Shown: positions 51,805 to 61,603, numbered from the stretch's first letter. The stretch is DNA of 64,000 nt from Blautia wexlerae DSM 19850 (GCF_025148125.1 NZ_CP102267.1:2614501-2678500), one strand, 5' to 3'. Notes: generated by a model from the sequence alone, not told the origin. Program-made: numbers and translations.

Positions 51805-52084
51805 ATAAGAACTTTTGAAAAGATAGTCAAAAATTACTTTGTGATTTTTCTCAAAAAAGCCCCAAAATAGAACGTATAGTTTGTTTCTATACACTCTATC
51901 TCAAATTTGCTATTAAATGCAGCTCTGTTTTGTCTTCATAGTCTGCAAGTACATATTTCTCCTACAAGGGCCGCTTTTGCATCATTTCCCAATTTAAACG
52001 GCATTTCAAAAGTTTCCATTCGTTTTTCCTTAAAAAATAAAATAAAAAGCACTACCGTTTTTAGCGATAATGCTTTCCATATTC

Positions 52085-52714
52085 TTATCCGAGAAAGAAT
52101 AACACAATTGAAAGAACAAGAGGGATTATCCAAGCTAAAACGGAAATTGCTACCTTCCAAAACGTCTTTCTTTTAAGTTTTATTAGATGACGATATGAAT
52201 TTTCGATAATCTCATACACTCTATGATATTGATTATACGCCGCCTCAAATTCGTTGTATGCGTCTTCCACATCTTCAACCATACCTTCCTTTTGCTTAGC
52301 AAGTATTAACTGCTTTTTTGCTTTAGATACGGTTTCACAAAGATCTGACCAAAATTCCCCATTATCTACAACAGTTAAATCTGTAAAGCGATATTTATGT
52401 ACAAAATTTTCATAATAATCACTGTACGCAAGGCACAGATACTTATAGCAATCCAGTACACAACGCTTCATATGACTCTTGGCTTTTCCTATATTCTTTT
52501 GAATTAGTTCCTCATTTGTAATTTCATAGCATTTTGCTATATGACTCATAATAGCCCTGACTTCATTTAAGATTTCTATCGGAAATTCATTTTCCATTAC
52601 CTCCAATTGAGCTACATAAGGTTTTACCGTTTGTTGGTACTGTTTATAAATATCAGCTATTTGTTTTTGATATTCTTCCTTAAACACTGGTGTACTATTG
52701 GTACTTTCTGACAT
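52085..52714 (-). CDS. tail-anchored coiled-coil protein, function unknown
   Basis: 209 residues. Long helical region (EEYQKQIADIYKQYQQTVKP; VDNGEFWSDLCETVSKAKKQ; EDAYNEFEAAYNQYHRVYEI) and one C-terminal membrane helix (VAISVLAWIIPLVLSIVLFF). No domain recognised. Its ATG shares one base with the stop of the gene before it, so both are one operon. It sits at the edge of the ICE; whether host or ICE cargo is unclear. A stress, toxin or defence role is possible but unsupported. Confidence 0.75.
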   Translation of the reverse strand: MSESTNSTPVFKEEYQKQIADIYKQYQQTVKPYVAQLEVMENEFPIEILNEVRAIMSHIAKCYEITNEELIQKNIGKAKSHMKRCVLDCYKYLCLAYSDYYENFVHKYRFTDLTVVDNGEFWSDLCETVSKAKKQLILAKQKEGMVEDVEDAYNEFEAAYNQYHRVYEIIENSYRHLIKLKRKTFWKVAISVLAWIIPLVLSIVLFFLG

Positions 52715-52956
52715 TATTTAATCCTCGACAATCCTGCATTTACTTTATCCATTGTTTTAATACGTCTTCTGGACAATAAAGGATTTCCACGTCCCACTTT
52801 CCTGTGATCCACCTTATTAGAAAATACCAATTTTCTGTTGTTCTTTTTTTGGATATACGAAATCTCGTCATCATAGTCCATATCTACAATTTCCCGATAT
52901 TTCTTTCCCAGCATCTTTTCAAGTATTTTTTGTGATGAACTGTTAATCTTATACAT
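52714..52956 (-). CDS. small basic protein, function unknown
   Basis: 80 residues: YKINSSSQKILEKMLGKKYR then EIVDMDYDDEISYIQKKNNR and a basic C-terminus GRGNPLLSRRRIKTMDK. The ATG at 52956 follows GGAG by six bases; a GTG at 52968 precedes the ribosome site. Coupled (TAATG) to the coiled-coil gene behind it. Soluble, mixed acidic middle and basic tail; may bind nucleic acid or its partner. No homologue known to me. Confidence 0.65.
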   Translation of the reverse strand: MYKINSSSQKILEKMLGKKYREIVDMDYDDEISYIQKKNNRKLVFSNKVDHRKVGRGNPLLSRRRIKTMDKVNAGLSRIK

Positions 52957-53145
52957 ATCAATCTCCACACTTCTTTACAAATTTTACTTTCCTGTTTCTA
53001 TATTTATGTCCATACACGTATCTAAGTGTCTAAAACCAATAGATTGGTTTCATTATAGGAGTTCTTGGTATTACTGTCAAGAAACTTTCCTGTTTCACAG
53101 AGATTTCACTTTTAGTTTTTTGGTTCATGCATTTTTATAAAAAAT

Positions 53146-53580
53146 TTATCGTGTATATGGTTCGGTGTCTTTTCCGTCATATACAAATACTTTTATATCC
53201 GTATTTTCACCAACATCAGCATGAATACCTACCGTGTATTCTTTATCTGTAACGTTCAGAAAAGAATAGCAACCACCCGCAGGAATACTGCCAGATACGA
53301 GTTCCTGTTTTCCTTCGCAGAGCAGATGCACAATAACGTCAAAATCGTTTCTGTTCTGAACCGTCAACACGCCTGTTTTGGATAAAATTTTTGCATCAGA
53401 ATATGTAATTACATAAGAATCAGGCGTTGACTCTTCCGCACAGGTTACAGAACAATCCCACTGTATCGCGGCATTTGCTTTTCGACAGGCTTCTGAAGAC
53501 TTATATGTTGAAAACATAATCATTGTACTTATAGCAACAATACTAATAATGACCAACACTATTGTCACTTTTTTCTTCAC
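53146..53580 (-). CDS. exported single-pass protein, function unknown
   Basis: 144 residues. N-terminal helix KVTIVLVIISIVAISTMIMF then an extracytoplasmic beta-rich domain (SYVITYSDAKILSKTGVLTV, NRNDFDVIVHLLCEGKQEL, AGGCYSFLNVTDKEYTVGI). GTG at 53580 is seven bases after GGAGG; an ATG at 53586 is only one base from it, so GTG is preferred. Stands alone. The 300 bases on its upstream side (53596-53882) hold AT-rich DNA with a palindrome ATCTTTTAAAAGAT near 53741 and no gene. Confidence 0.65.
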   Translation of the reverse strand: MKKKVTIVLVIISIVAISTMIMFSTYKSSEACRKANAAIQWDCSVTCAEESTPDSYVITYSDAKILSKTGVLTVQNRNDFDVIVHLLCEGKQELVSGSIPAGGCYSFLNVTDKEYTVGIHADVGENTDIKVFVYDGKDTEPYTR

Positions 53581-53882
53581 AGCCATCACCTCCACACACA
53601 GTTCAATTTGTTACCCATATGATATCATATCTTTTCTTCAATTACATTACCTAATTTTAATACACAGCCATTCGACTTGCTATTACTTTGTTTTCTTCCA
53701 TGTATAAAATTGCGGATTTGAATATATCTCCCGGTCACAATCTTTTAAAAGATCCTGAAAAAGTTTTGCCCACATCACAGGTATTTTTTTATTCTTTAAA
53801 AATGAGGTCTTCTTTTCCAAAAACAAATATCCGGCGGATTGAAAACATATTAATTAAAGCCGTCTGGCAGAATAATATAGAA

Positions 53883-55415
53883 TTAGTAAAAACAAATTAT
53901 CGGGACATCATACTGAATAAGACTATAAAGCTGCCCGGCATTTTCCGGGGGAAGATTGATGCATCCATGAGAACCACCTGTAAGATATCTGTCACCACCA
54001 AAGTACGGCTGCCAGTCTGCATCATGAAAGCCAATTCCTCCATTGAATGGCATCCAGTACGTTACCGGCTGTTCATAAGAATAGGTTCCATTTGCTGTCA
54101 TTTCACCTCGCAGCACAGACGGACTGCTCTTTGAATTCAGTGTGAATATTCCAGGGGGTGTTTTTCTATCCGGATCACCTGGCAGTCCGGATACGATTTC
54201 TGATTGAAAAATAATATTTCCATTCTGATAATACCACATATACTGCTCTGTAAGATCTACCTCTATATATGTATCTCCGAGATCATTGATCCCATGTGCA
54301 TTTGCTCTCATAGAATATACCGGTTCCCTGGTTGTCTGGGTTCCTGATTGAATTTCCTGCATGAGCTGTGCTGCTTCCTTGTCCTGATCAATCTTCCATC
54401 CATAGGCTGAGCCATATACATACACAATCCTTCCGCTTGTGGTCTCAAATTGTCTTTCAGTGCCAACTGTATCATGATCTGCTGCAAGCTGTGCCACATA
54501 ATCCACTACATGCTGCCTGAAGGCTCCATCATCCGGAAGCAACTGCCCTTTCTCGTCAAACTGCAGCCAGTTTTTGATGGTATTCCCGTCAAGTGTTACC
54601 GTTTCATCTCCAAATGTATATGTGATATTTACTTTTGCCAGGCCATTATACATATTTACCATATTCTGAAGTTCTGAACTATCTCTCGTCACATCTGCTT
54701 CCTTATAAGCCTTTGGATTGCTTCCCAGATCTACATCTGCCGCCTCATTATCAATTGCTCTGCTTATCATCTGATAAGCTTCCTTGGCATTTAATTCACT
54801 GCCTTCTGTCTCTGGCACAATAGTAAATTCTGAATTAGAAAAACTTACATACGCATTTTCCGGTGCTATCTGATTCTCTTTTTTGGCACAATTTAATGAA
54901 CTTACCTGTTCCTCCAGCTTTTCCCGACTGAAAACAGTCTCTTCTTGAACCATATAATTTTTCGTTTCAAAAAAACCTCTGATCCATTCCCATGGTTTCT
55001 GAGTCTTCAGCAGCTGAAGGATTTCCCCGCTGGATACATATTGATAATCAATGTCTTTACCTGTAATAGTCTGAGGTTCCTGCATCCTTGCACTTACCTG
55101 AATAACATAGTTATCCTTTTTCCCTGCAATCTCCTGCTCAACTTCATAAGCTGTCTTATTTGAACTGTCAATTCCATTGATGGTCGTACCCAAAAAGAAG
55201 TGATATGAGTAATAATAAGATATACCTGCATACACACAACAGCTAATAACCAAAATCATCACTATAAGCATTACAACTATTTTCATAATTTTGTTTTTGT
55301 CTGAAAATACAGTAGATCTGAATTCAGACTTGTTCATCGGCACATAAGTAATTGTTCCGGGTCTTGCCGATTTTGAGGTTCTTATTGATTGCCCTATCAC
55401 TTCTTTTTGTCTCAT
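53883..55415 (-). CDS. L,D-transpeptidase (YkuD) with peptidoglycan-binding domain
   Basis: 510 residues. One membrane helix (KIVVMLIVMILVISCCVYAG, about 44-63), a putative PG_binding_4 region (about 75-330), then a YkuD catalytic domain with IGFHDADWQPYFGG and the active cysteine in GGSHGCINLPPENA near the end. L,D-transpeptidases make 3-3 cross-links in peptidoglycan outside the membrane. ATG at 55415. Full length. It lies 27 bases after the anti-sigma gene stop, so it may be read through from the sigma/anti-sigma operon. Confidence 0.93.
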   Translation of the reverse strand: MRQKEVIGQSIRTSKSARPGTITYVPMNKSEFRSTVFSDKNKIMKIVVMLIVMILVISCCVYAGISYYYSYHFFLGTTINGIDSSNKTAYEVEQEIAGKKDNYVIQVSARMQEPQTITGKDIDYQYVSSGEILQLLKTQKPWEWIRGFFETKNYMVQEETVFSREKLEEQVSSLNCAKKENQIAPENAYVSFSNSEFTIVPETEGSELNAKEAYQMISRAIDNEAADVDLGSNPKAYKEADVTRDSSELQNMVNMYNGLAKVNITYTFGDETVTLDGNTIKNWLQFDEKGQLLPDDGAFRQHVVDYVAQLAADHDTVGTERQFETTSGRIVYVYGSAYGWKIDQDKEAAQLMQEIQSGTQTTREPVYSMRANAHGINDLGDTYIEVDLTEQYMWYYQNGNIIFQSEIVSGLPGDPDRKTPPGIFTLNSKSSPSVLRGEMTANGTYSYEQPVTYWMPFNGGIGFHDADWQPYFGGDRYLTGGSHGCINLPPENAGQLYSLIQYDVPIICFY

Positions 55416-55442
55416 ATCTTATTCATCTTTCTTTTATATCAA

Positions 55443-56870
55443 TTAGTTTTTTGCATTGTCATTGTCAAAATGCAATGTCTTATGGTACTTCGCATTCTCC
55501 TCCAGAAGTTTTTTCCATTTTTGTCCATCCTCTTTCGTAGGATTATCAAAATTCTGCTGACCTTTCAGCTCATCCATATACTGGACATAATCCAGAAAAT
55601 AAATGTCTACCGTAGAAATATCTCTGTCCTGAATTGCGAAGTTATTACAGTTTCCAGTAGACTCATTGTACGGAAGTGTGTTTCCATTGGCATCAAGAGC
55701 TACCATGAAGCAATCACTGTTGGAACCTTCCTTATAAAGTTCATTTACCGTTAATTCATATGGAGTACGAATCACCGATTTAAGTCCAATACCTGCATCG
55801 TTTGTATCATTAAGTTCCAATACTTCTGTCTGGGAATCATCTACCGTAACCGGGATATCGAAGCTCCAGTCACCTTCATATTTGTAGTAACCGGCATCCG
55901 TTCCATATTTTTTCTCATCCTCTTCTGACCACTGGTAGTTTGCTTCCAGTCCTTTTACCTTCGTGATGTCCAGATGCAGATTAAAGGTATCTGGAATTTC
56001 AATTTCTTTAATATATTTCTGATATTCCCCACCACGTTCAGACACTTTATTTGTAAACTCTTCCAACAGCGCATATCCTTCATCTGTCTGATCGTCCAGA
56101 TCGTCCAGTGTTATTCCCATCTCGTCCAGTACCTGCTGCGTCATCTCATTGTATTTCTCGCTGTATTCAGTATAATCTTTTGCAGCTTCTGCCAGATCAT
56201 AGCGGAAAATACATGCATAAGTGTTATCATCCAGAAATTGTCCTTCCACCTGACCATCAATTACAGGACTGGCATCCGGATTAAAGTCCACACCACCAGT
56301 CATATCCAGATCAATGACCGGTGTTCCATTTTCCGCCAAAGTTTCTGTCTCCGGAAATGGTGTATCACTTTTAAACTGCATGGTCACATAAATCGCCTGG
56401 CTGTTAGCATACACCTCAGAGCATGTAATTGTCAGCCCATCTGCAGTTTTAGTGTAAGCAGCACCACTATTGGCGTTGCCGTTCTTGGCTCCATCTGTTT
56501 CACTGCTGTCTGTCTTCGTTCCATCAACAGCTTCCAAAGTTGTTGCATGATCTGAAAAGTCACCAAAGAAACTCACATTATCCTGTAAAATTTCAAAGAG
56601 TCCTCCTACAACCGGGATATTCTTTGCCATTACCGGATTGATTGCACAGAATACAAATCCTACTGCCAGTACCGCTGCCATACCTCCTGCTATCCTGCCT
56701 CCACTTTTCATCCAATGATATGGATCCTTTGATGCTTTTCTCTGTAAAACAGTGTTATTTTCAATCAAACGATATGCCTGATTAATATGTTCATTCACGA
56801 TTTCCGGCATTTCTATATCCTTTTGAAGTTTTTTCTGAAAGTCTTTCTCATTATAATTTAAAGTCATCAT
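55443..56870 (-). CDS. DUF4179 anti-sigma-type membrane protein
   Basis: 475 residues. Cytoplasmic start (YNEKDFQKKLQKDIEMPEIV), one helix (GGMAAVLAVGFVFCAINPVM) followed by AKNIPVVGGLFEIL, the hallmark of DUF4179. The extracellular part is beta-rich with Asp-rich stretches (MGITLDDLDDQTDEGYALLE). It shares one base with the sigma gene stop (TAATG). It senses an unknown envelope signal; the L,D-transpeptidase behind it is a plausible target. Confidence 0.88.
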   Translation of the reverse strand: MMTLNYNEKDFQKKLQKDIEMPEIVNEHINQAYRLIENNTVLQRKASKDPYHWMKSGGRIAGGMAAVLAVGFVFCAINPVMAKNIPVVGGLFEILQDNVSFFGDFSDHATTLEAVDGTKTDSSETDGAKNGNANSGAAYTKTADGLTITCSEVYANSQAIYVTMQFKSDTPFPETETLAENGTPVIDLDMTGGVDFNPDASPVIDGQVEGQFLDDNTYACIFRYDLAEAAKDYTEYSEKYNEMTQQVLDEMGITLDDLDDQTDEGYALLEEFTNKVSERGGEYQKYIKEIEIPDTFNLHLDITKVKGLEANYQWSEEDEKKYGTDAGYYKYEGDWSFDIPVTVDDSQTEVLELNDTNDAGIGLKSVIRTPYELTVNELYKEGSNSDCFMVALDANGNTLPYNESTGNCNNFAIQDRDISTVDIYFLDYVQYMDELKGQQNFDNPTKEDGQKWKKLLEENAKYHKTLHFDNDNAKN

Positions 56871-57388
56871 TAGGCACGTCCCTCCTTAACCTTATATCCA
56901 TACATCTCTGCAATCTGTTTTCTGCCACGATAAAGACGAGATTTTACAGTGCTTTCCTTCATATCCAGAATGTCACTGATTTCCCGGATACCAAATCCTT
57001 CCATATAGTATAGAAGAATAACCAAGCGGTATTTACTGTCCAATGGCTCTAAGGCCTGGATCCATTCCATTGCTGCATATTTTTCTTCGTGAAAAGGCGT
57101 TTCCGGCATCTGATCCGTATAAGTAACCAGCTTTTTCTTCTGTATCATGTCCTTGCACTTATTGATCAGAATTCGAATCATCCATGTCTTGAAATATCTG
57201 TTCTGTTTCAGACTTTTCAGATTTTCATAGCAGGAAAGAATCGTATCCTGTATTGCATCCGCAACATCTTCATCATTTTTCAGATATGCTGCTGCAACCT
57301 TGTACATACTCTGTACATTCTCATCTATAAGCCGACAAAAAGCATCTTTATCGCCTTTCTTTGCTTTTCGTATCAAAATCTCATTCAT
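56870..57388 (-). CDS. ECF RNA polymerase sigma factor (sigma-70 family)
   Basis: 172 residues. Region 2: DVADAIQDTILSCYENLKSL and YFKTWMIRILINKCKDMIQ; region 4: YRLVILLYYMEGFGIREISD and KESTVKSRLYRGRKQIAE. Third such gene in the window and closest in style to that at 20484. GGGAGA lies upstream of the ATG. First gene of the unit sigma - DUF4179 - L,D-transpeptidase. Confidence 0.93.
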   Translation of the reverse strand: MNEILIRKAKKGDKDAFCRLIDENVQSMYKVAAAYLKNDEDVADAIQDTILSCYENLKSLKQNRYFKTWMIRILINKCKDMIQKKKLVTYTDQMPETPFHEEKYAAMEWIQALEPLDSKYRLVILLYYMEGFGIREISDILDMKESTVKSRLYRGRKQIAEMYGYKVKEGRA

Positions 57389-57595
57389 TGTCGTCTCCCT
57401 TCTCCTATATCAGACCGGTCATCAGGAAATATTGTATAAAAGCTTTTCTTTATGTGCTTCTACTTATTAGACGTGCAAACTCCCAAAAAAGTTGCACTTT
57501 TTTTAACAATCTCAGAAAATCCCCAAAAGATTAGTTTGAACACTTCCATGCTTTTCATGATTACCCGGAAAGGTGCTATAAAATATTCCAGGTAC

Positions 57596-57636
57596 TAAAA
57601 ACAGCCGTACCATGTGTTTTTACATGATACGGCTGT
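57596..57636 (-). terminator. terminator upstream of the third sigma operon
   Basis: ACAGCCGTA (57601-57609) pairs with TACGGCTGT (57628-57636) with inner ATGT / ACAT; on the minus strand TTTTT follows. The gene it served has been replaced by element B. The gap 57389-57696 holds nothing else seen. Confidence 0.75.
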
Positions 57637-57858
57637 CAATGATTCCAGCCCCTCAGGACAGATCAATCAAAAATCATGTCCTCTGTCTCATCAGGTTGTG
57701 ACATGCTCCCACCACTTAAATCCCAGATTTTGAAGTGGGGGCTTCTTGCTCAATGACTCTACTGAGCCAAGTATCTACAAGCTATCCTCGCGTGCCCCGC
57801 GATTCTTTTTGCCCGGACACGGGCGTATTTTCTTACTTATTGTCCGGATATGGACAGT

Positions 57859-58962
57859 TTATACTGCCAGCATCCTTCTTGCCTCTTCACGGATATTGAT
57901 CGCTGCATTTCGATCTCTGTCCATCTCATTTCCACACGTGCAGCGGTATACTCTTTCAGATAATCCCAGCTCTTTTTTTATCTTTCCGCATTTACTGCAT
58001 TTTTTGCTTGAAGGGAAAAAGCGGTCTGTCTTTACTAATTTCTTTCCCTTCCAGGAAAGCTTATAATCCAGCATATTCCGGAACATCCCGTATCCATTAT
58101 CCTGTACACTTTTTCCAAAATGCAGGCCCCGGCTCATTGCTTTCATATCAATATCTTCTACCGCGACTATATCGTACTGGTCTGTGATCCTGCGGCTCAG
58201 TTTATGCAGATAATCTTTTCTCTGGTTTCGTATTTTTTCATGGCACCTGGCAACTTTCTTTTTCTGCCGCACATAATTGCGGCTTTCTTTTACACATCTC
58301 GACAGTTTACGCTGCTCTCTCGCCAGCCTTTTTTCATTTCTTCTGAAGAATCCTGCTTTTTCAAGCTCAATCTCTTATGAAAACACTGCCATCCCCTGCA
58401 TCGCATAATCAATCCCCAGTATTTTGGCATTGCTGTAATCTTTATCTGCTGCTTGGTTTTCGCAGCTGTATCCTTCATACAGCAGACTTGCAAAATACTT
58501 TCCGGACGGCTCCATACTGACTGTCACTGATTTCAGGCAGCAGTTTTCTGCAGGCTCCCTGCGTTTTTTCATGGAGATCCATTTTAATTTTGGAAGCCGG
58601 ATCCGCTTATCTTCTACCAGAATATTTCCGTTGACTACATTTGTTGTGTAACTGTTTTGGGAGTGATGTTTTGACTTGAAACGTGGAAATCCAACCTTGG
58701 GATCACGGAAAAAGTTCTTATATGCTTTCTCCAGATGAAGCTGAACATTTGCCAGTGCCAGCGAATCTACTTCTCTCAGAAATGGATACTCCTTTTTATA
58801 CATGGCTGGTGTATTTTTTAACAGCTTTTTCGTCTTTTTATACTCCCGGATCTTGTCATTAAGCATCTGGTTATACAGAAAACGGCAGCAGCCAAATGTT
58901 TTTCCAAGGAGTATCTTCTGTTCTTCTGTTGGATAGATCCGGAAACGATATGCTATGTTCAA
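57859..58962 (-). pseudogene. tnpB: TnpB with an in-frame stop
   Basis: 368 codons aligning end to end with the intact TnpB of element A, with one stop (TAA, 58377-58375) right after LGIDYAMQGMAVFS. No gap is needed at the stop. Downstream parts are otherwise intact: VAVEDIDMKAM, CSKCGKIKKELGLSERVYRC, NEMDRDRNAAINI. The RuvC aspartate and glutamate would be on different peptides, so it is dead unless the stop is read through. The TTG start at 58962 follows GGGAGAG. Confidence 0.85.
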
Positions 58963-59365
58963 TTCTTTTTCTCTCCCTGGGTTTCGATGTATTGACGGAT
59001 TACTTCAACTGGTGCCCCTCCTGCCGTCAAAAGGCAGAAACTCTGGCTCCAGAATGCTTCTTTCCAAAGTTCTCCCGGATTTCCGGATACTCTTTTTTCA
59101 GCAGCCTGCTGCTGGCGCTTTTATATGCATTGATAAATTTACTGAGTCCCGTTTTAGGCTGTGCACGAAACATTACATGCACATGGTCAATATCATGATT
59201 CCATTCCTCCAAAACAATTCCATATCGGGGTGCAATATATTCCCATATTTCTTTTGCTCTTTCTGAAATTGGGTCATTGATAACTTTTCTTCGATATTTT
59301 ACCACCATGATCAGATGATAATACATCAAATATACTGAATGTGCATTGTGATCTATTTTTTCCAT
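58959..59365 (-). pseudogene. tnpA: TnpA with a -1 frameshift before the catalytic tyrosine
   Basis: EKIDHNAHSVYLMYYHLIMV, HUH motif in WNHDIDHVHVMFR intact, but after KEYPEIREN one base is missing compared with element A (AAACT versus AACT) and the frame ends at SGARVSAF. The tyrosine (VIRQYIETQGEK) lies in the next frame. Inactive. Useful for showing what element A lost. Confidence 0.85.
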
Positions 59366-59388
59366 AAAACCAGTCCTTTTTTGATCTT

Positions 59389-60507
59389 TTATCTTGTATA
59401 ATTTTCTATTTCAATCCCTGGACCTGCAGATCTTACAAGATAGTCAAATTCATTATAATCCTGGATCTCATAGGCGGTCTCTTTGTCCGTTGCTTCCTCT
59501 GCATCATCCCAGGCAGTTCCTTTGTCCCCTACCCTTTTCTCGATATCCGGCTCATTCGGATCTACAACTTTCGGGATGGTTAAAAGACACTTGCTGGTAA
59601 AGCTGTAATAAGAGCTTCCAATGTTTCCGGCAGAGGTACGTGCATTTCTTATGGTATCCCCGCTTCCCAGGTTACCAAAATTCATCCCCTCATAAAAGCG
59701 GAGGGAAAACTGGTCTGCTCCTTTTATATAGGCAGTAACCCAGGCTTTTTTATCTGCATCTGTTGTCAGGACATCTTTGGAAACTACATTTCCTCCCTCC
59801 TGATAGATATGGTCATAACCCTTTAATTTATAAATGCCGACCATACCCGGCTGTTCATTGATGCGGAATGCCTGCGCAGCATCCAGGTCACTTAATGTAA
59901 TATAGGAACGGAGTCTGGCGGTTTCCTCATCGGTTAATTTCAGGGACTGCTTTTTACCTGAACTGTCTTCTCCGTATTTCGTCCATTGAAAAGTGGTATC
60001 AATATAGTCAAGTCCACGGATACTGATACCGATCTTTGTTGTATGGAACCGGATAAACGGAGGGATTGCTTTGCCTGTCGGCACATCGATCCAGCTGAAC
60101 GGCTGCTTTTTCCAGTTGGTAACGGTCATTTCTACATTGTAGTAGACTTTGTTGATCTTATCGTAGGCAGCTTTATAGTAGATGATCTTCGGCTTTTTAT
60201 CTCCAAGGTTGTCTACTTTTACACTCTTTCCTGCCGCGTCTTTTGATACATCCATAATAGGGGACATATCGTTGTCTACATTTACAGTTTTAAATCCGTT
60301 ATTCTTATTCCATTTAAAAGTAATGATACTGTCTTGTCTCGGATCAATAGTCGTGACATCCGTGCCGTTCTGTATGGTCTTTAATGTCATTGCGCTTGCA
60401 GCCTATACGATCTGCGCGGAAAACGGCAGATAACCGATCACCGTATTCACGATCATTAACAGTACCATGAAAAACGCAACTACTTTTCCATATGTTTTTT
60501 TAATCAT
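59389..60507 (-). pseudogene. isopeptide-type fimbrial surface protein, stop in the signal peptide and C-terminus cut
   Basis: Starts IKKTYGKVVAFFMVLLMIVN (signal peptide) at ATG 60507 with GGAGG upstream, then a TAG stop at codon 35 (60405-60403), directly before AASAMTLKTIQNGTD. The rest is open to 59389: beta-rich domains typical of fimbrial subunits (WKKQPFSWIDVPTGKAIPPF) and the start of an isopeptide domain (PDIEKRVGDKGTAWDDAEEA). The C-terminus with wall anchor is missing where element B lies. A start at 60390 would give a protein without signal peptide. Probably a dead gene. Confidence 0.75.
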
Positions 60508-60628
60508 GGGCTTTCCTCCTCTTTTTCTCTGCGTTTTCATTAGAATCTCACACATTCATAGGCATCACATCCCCATTTTTACAATAAAAAAAGCAAGATC
60601 TTTCATCTCACTTTTTCCTTAATCCCAA

Positions 60629-60856
60629 TTAAAATTTATGTGTATCGAATAACCCTTTCAGTTCTGTTTCCATCTGGTTTTGTTCCTCTGGCAATGGAAT
60701 CTTTTTATCTTCAAAGGCGTAAACTGCATGTTTGATATAATCATTTACTGTTTTATGCAGTAACTGATCTCTGTTTTCGATTTTCTCTATGATGATCCGG
60801 TCTTCCGGTTTGTCACGATGCAGTCTTATCTGAGGGCGGTATATTTTATTTTCCAT
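60629..60856 (-). CDS. small accessory protein of a decayed ICE, function unknown
   Basis: 75 residues: ENKIYRPQIRLHRDKPEDRI, IIEKIENRDQLLHKTVNDYI, KHAVYAFEDKKIPLPEEQNQ. Looks like a small ribbon-type regulator (basic start, helix, acidic tail); I do not recognise it firmly. GGAGAG lies upstream. Coupled to the next small gene, whose end overlaps its start. Confidence 0.6.
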   Translation of the reverse strand: MENKIYRPQIRLHRDKPEDRIIIEKIENRDQLLHKTVNDYIKHAVYAFEDKKIPLPEEQNQMETELKGLFDTHKF

Positions 60857-61001
60857 CATTCTCTCCTGCTGTTTTTTCATTGATTTTCTTTTTAAACATG
60901 ATTTCTGCATCCTGATCTGCCCGCTTTGCAACGATCAGACAGGCATACATAAGAATAGAATTACCCTCTAAAAATACCAGTAAAATAGCAATACATACCA
61001 T
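60846..61001 (-). CDS. small membrane protein (DUF3789-like)
   Basis: 51 residues: one helix (CIAILLVFLEGNSILMYACL) then IVAKRADQDAEIMFKKKINE. DUF3789 proteins of conjugative elements have this shape; assignment is weak. ATG at 61001 follows AAAGGAG. Upstream 61053-61360 is a 300-base non-coding stretch with a CCCATGGGG palindrome near 61124 and no gene seen. Confidence 0.5.
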   Translation of the reverse strand: MVCIAILLVFLEGNSILMYACLIVAKRADQDAEIMFKKKINEKTAGENDGK

Positions 61002-61360
61002 ACAGCGTTCTCCTTTCACTTTATGACATCGTGTCACAAAGTTCTTTTTCAAAAGAGTCCCAGGCCGTTCATGGTCTGAACGTCATAACCCTGCGCGGCT
61101 TAATCTATTTTCAATTACTGTCCCCATGGGGATACCTATGGCTGGACAGAAGTATCATTATCCCTGCAATTTCTCATGGCAAGCAGACTGTACCAATAAG
61201 TCTGTTTTGACCTGCGCTTATCGCTCCCTATCTTTAGATCATGGCGGCACGAATCCTGTTGCTCCTAATTACAGTAACGTACCTGGGATACTTCTATTAA
61301 ATTTTCAAGGTGCAATAGGGGGAAAACATTCAGAAAGGAAAAAAGTTTCTATATCTCTTG

Positions 61361-61603
61361 TTATAATTTGAAATTTATGATTTTTTTAACTAATTGATTC
61401 TCCAGACACTGACGTAATGTTTCGTCTACATAACAGTAAGTGTTTCCATACTCATCTTTTAATCTTCTGATGGATTTCTTTATTATGTATCCACGGTAAT
61501 GATCCAGGATCTGATTTACAGCCAGAATGTTTCCGGATGCTGCTTTCTGGATCACTTCATATTCAGGCAGTTTTCTGTTTAATGGCTCTTTTCTTTTATC
61601 CAT
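61361..61603 (-). CDS. Orf8-type helix-turn-helix regulator (second ICE)
   Basis: 80 residues: LPEYEVIQKAASGNILAVNQ, ILDHYRGYIIKKSIRRLKDE, VDETLRQCLENQLVKKIINF. Same HTH_16 type as 49501-49761. Overlaps the Orf7-like gene by eight bases. The pair marks a second, decayed conjugative element, since no transfer genes are nearby. Confidence 0.8.
   Translation of the reverse strand: MDKRKEPLNRKLPEYEVIQKAASGNILAVNQILDHYRGYIIKKSIRRLKDEYGNTYCYVDETLRQCLENQLVKKIINFKL

Larger units (their letters stand above)
57697..59388 (-). mobile_element. IS605-type element B (both genes broken)
   Basis: Starts TGTGACATGCTCCCACCACT with the same end hairpin as element A. tnpB has a stop codon and tnpA a frameshift. 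The other end lies at or inside the 3' end of the surface-protein gene (about 59.39 kb), leaving hardly any room for a normal tnpA-side end, so that end may be lost or lie inside the surface-protein frame. Related to element A at a distance, not a recent copy. Confidence 0.8.

Noticed and set aside
53688..54134. 148-codon plus-strand frame
   Set aside because: Second half is antisense to the L,D-transpeptidase; no ribosome site.
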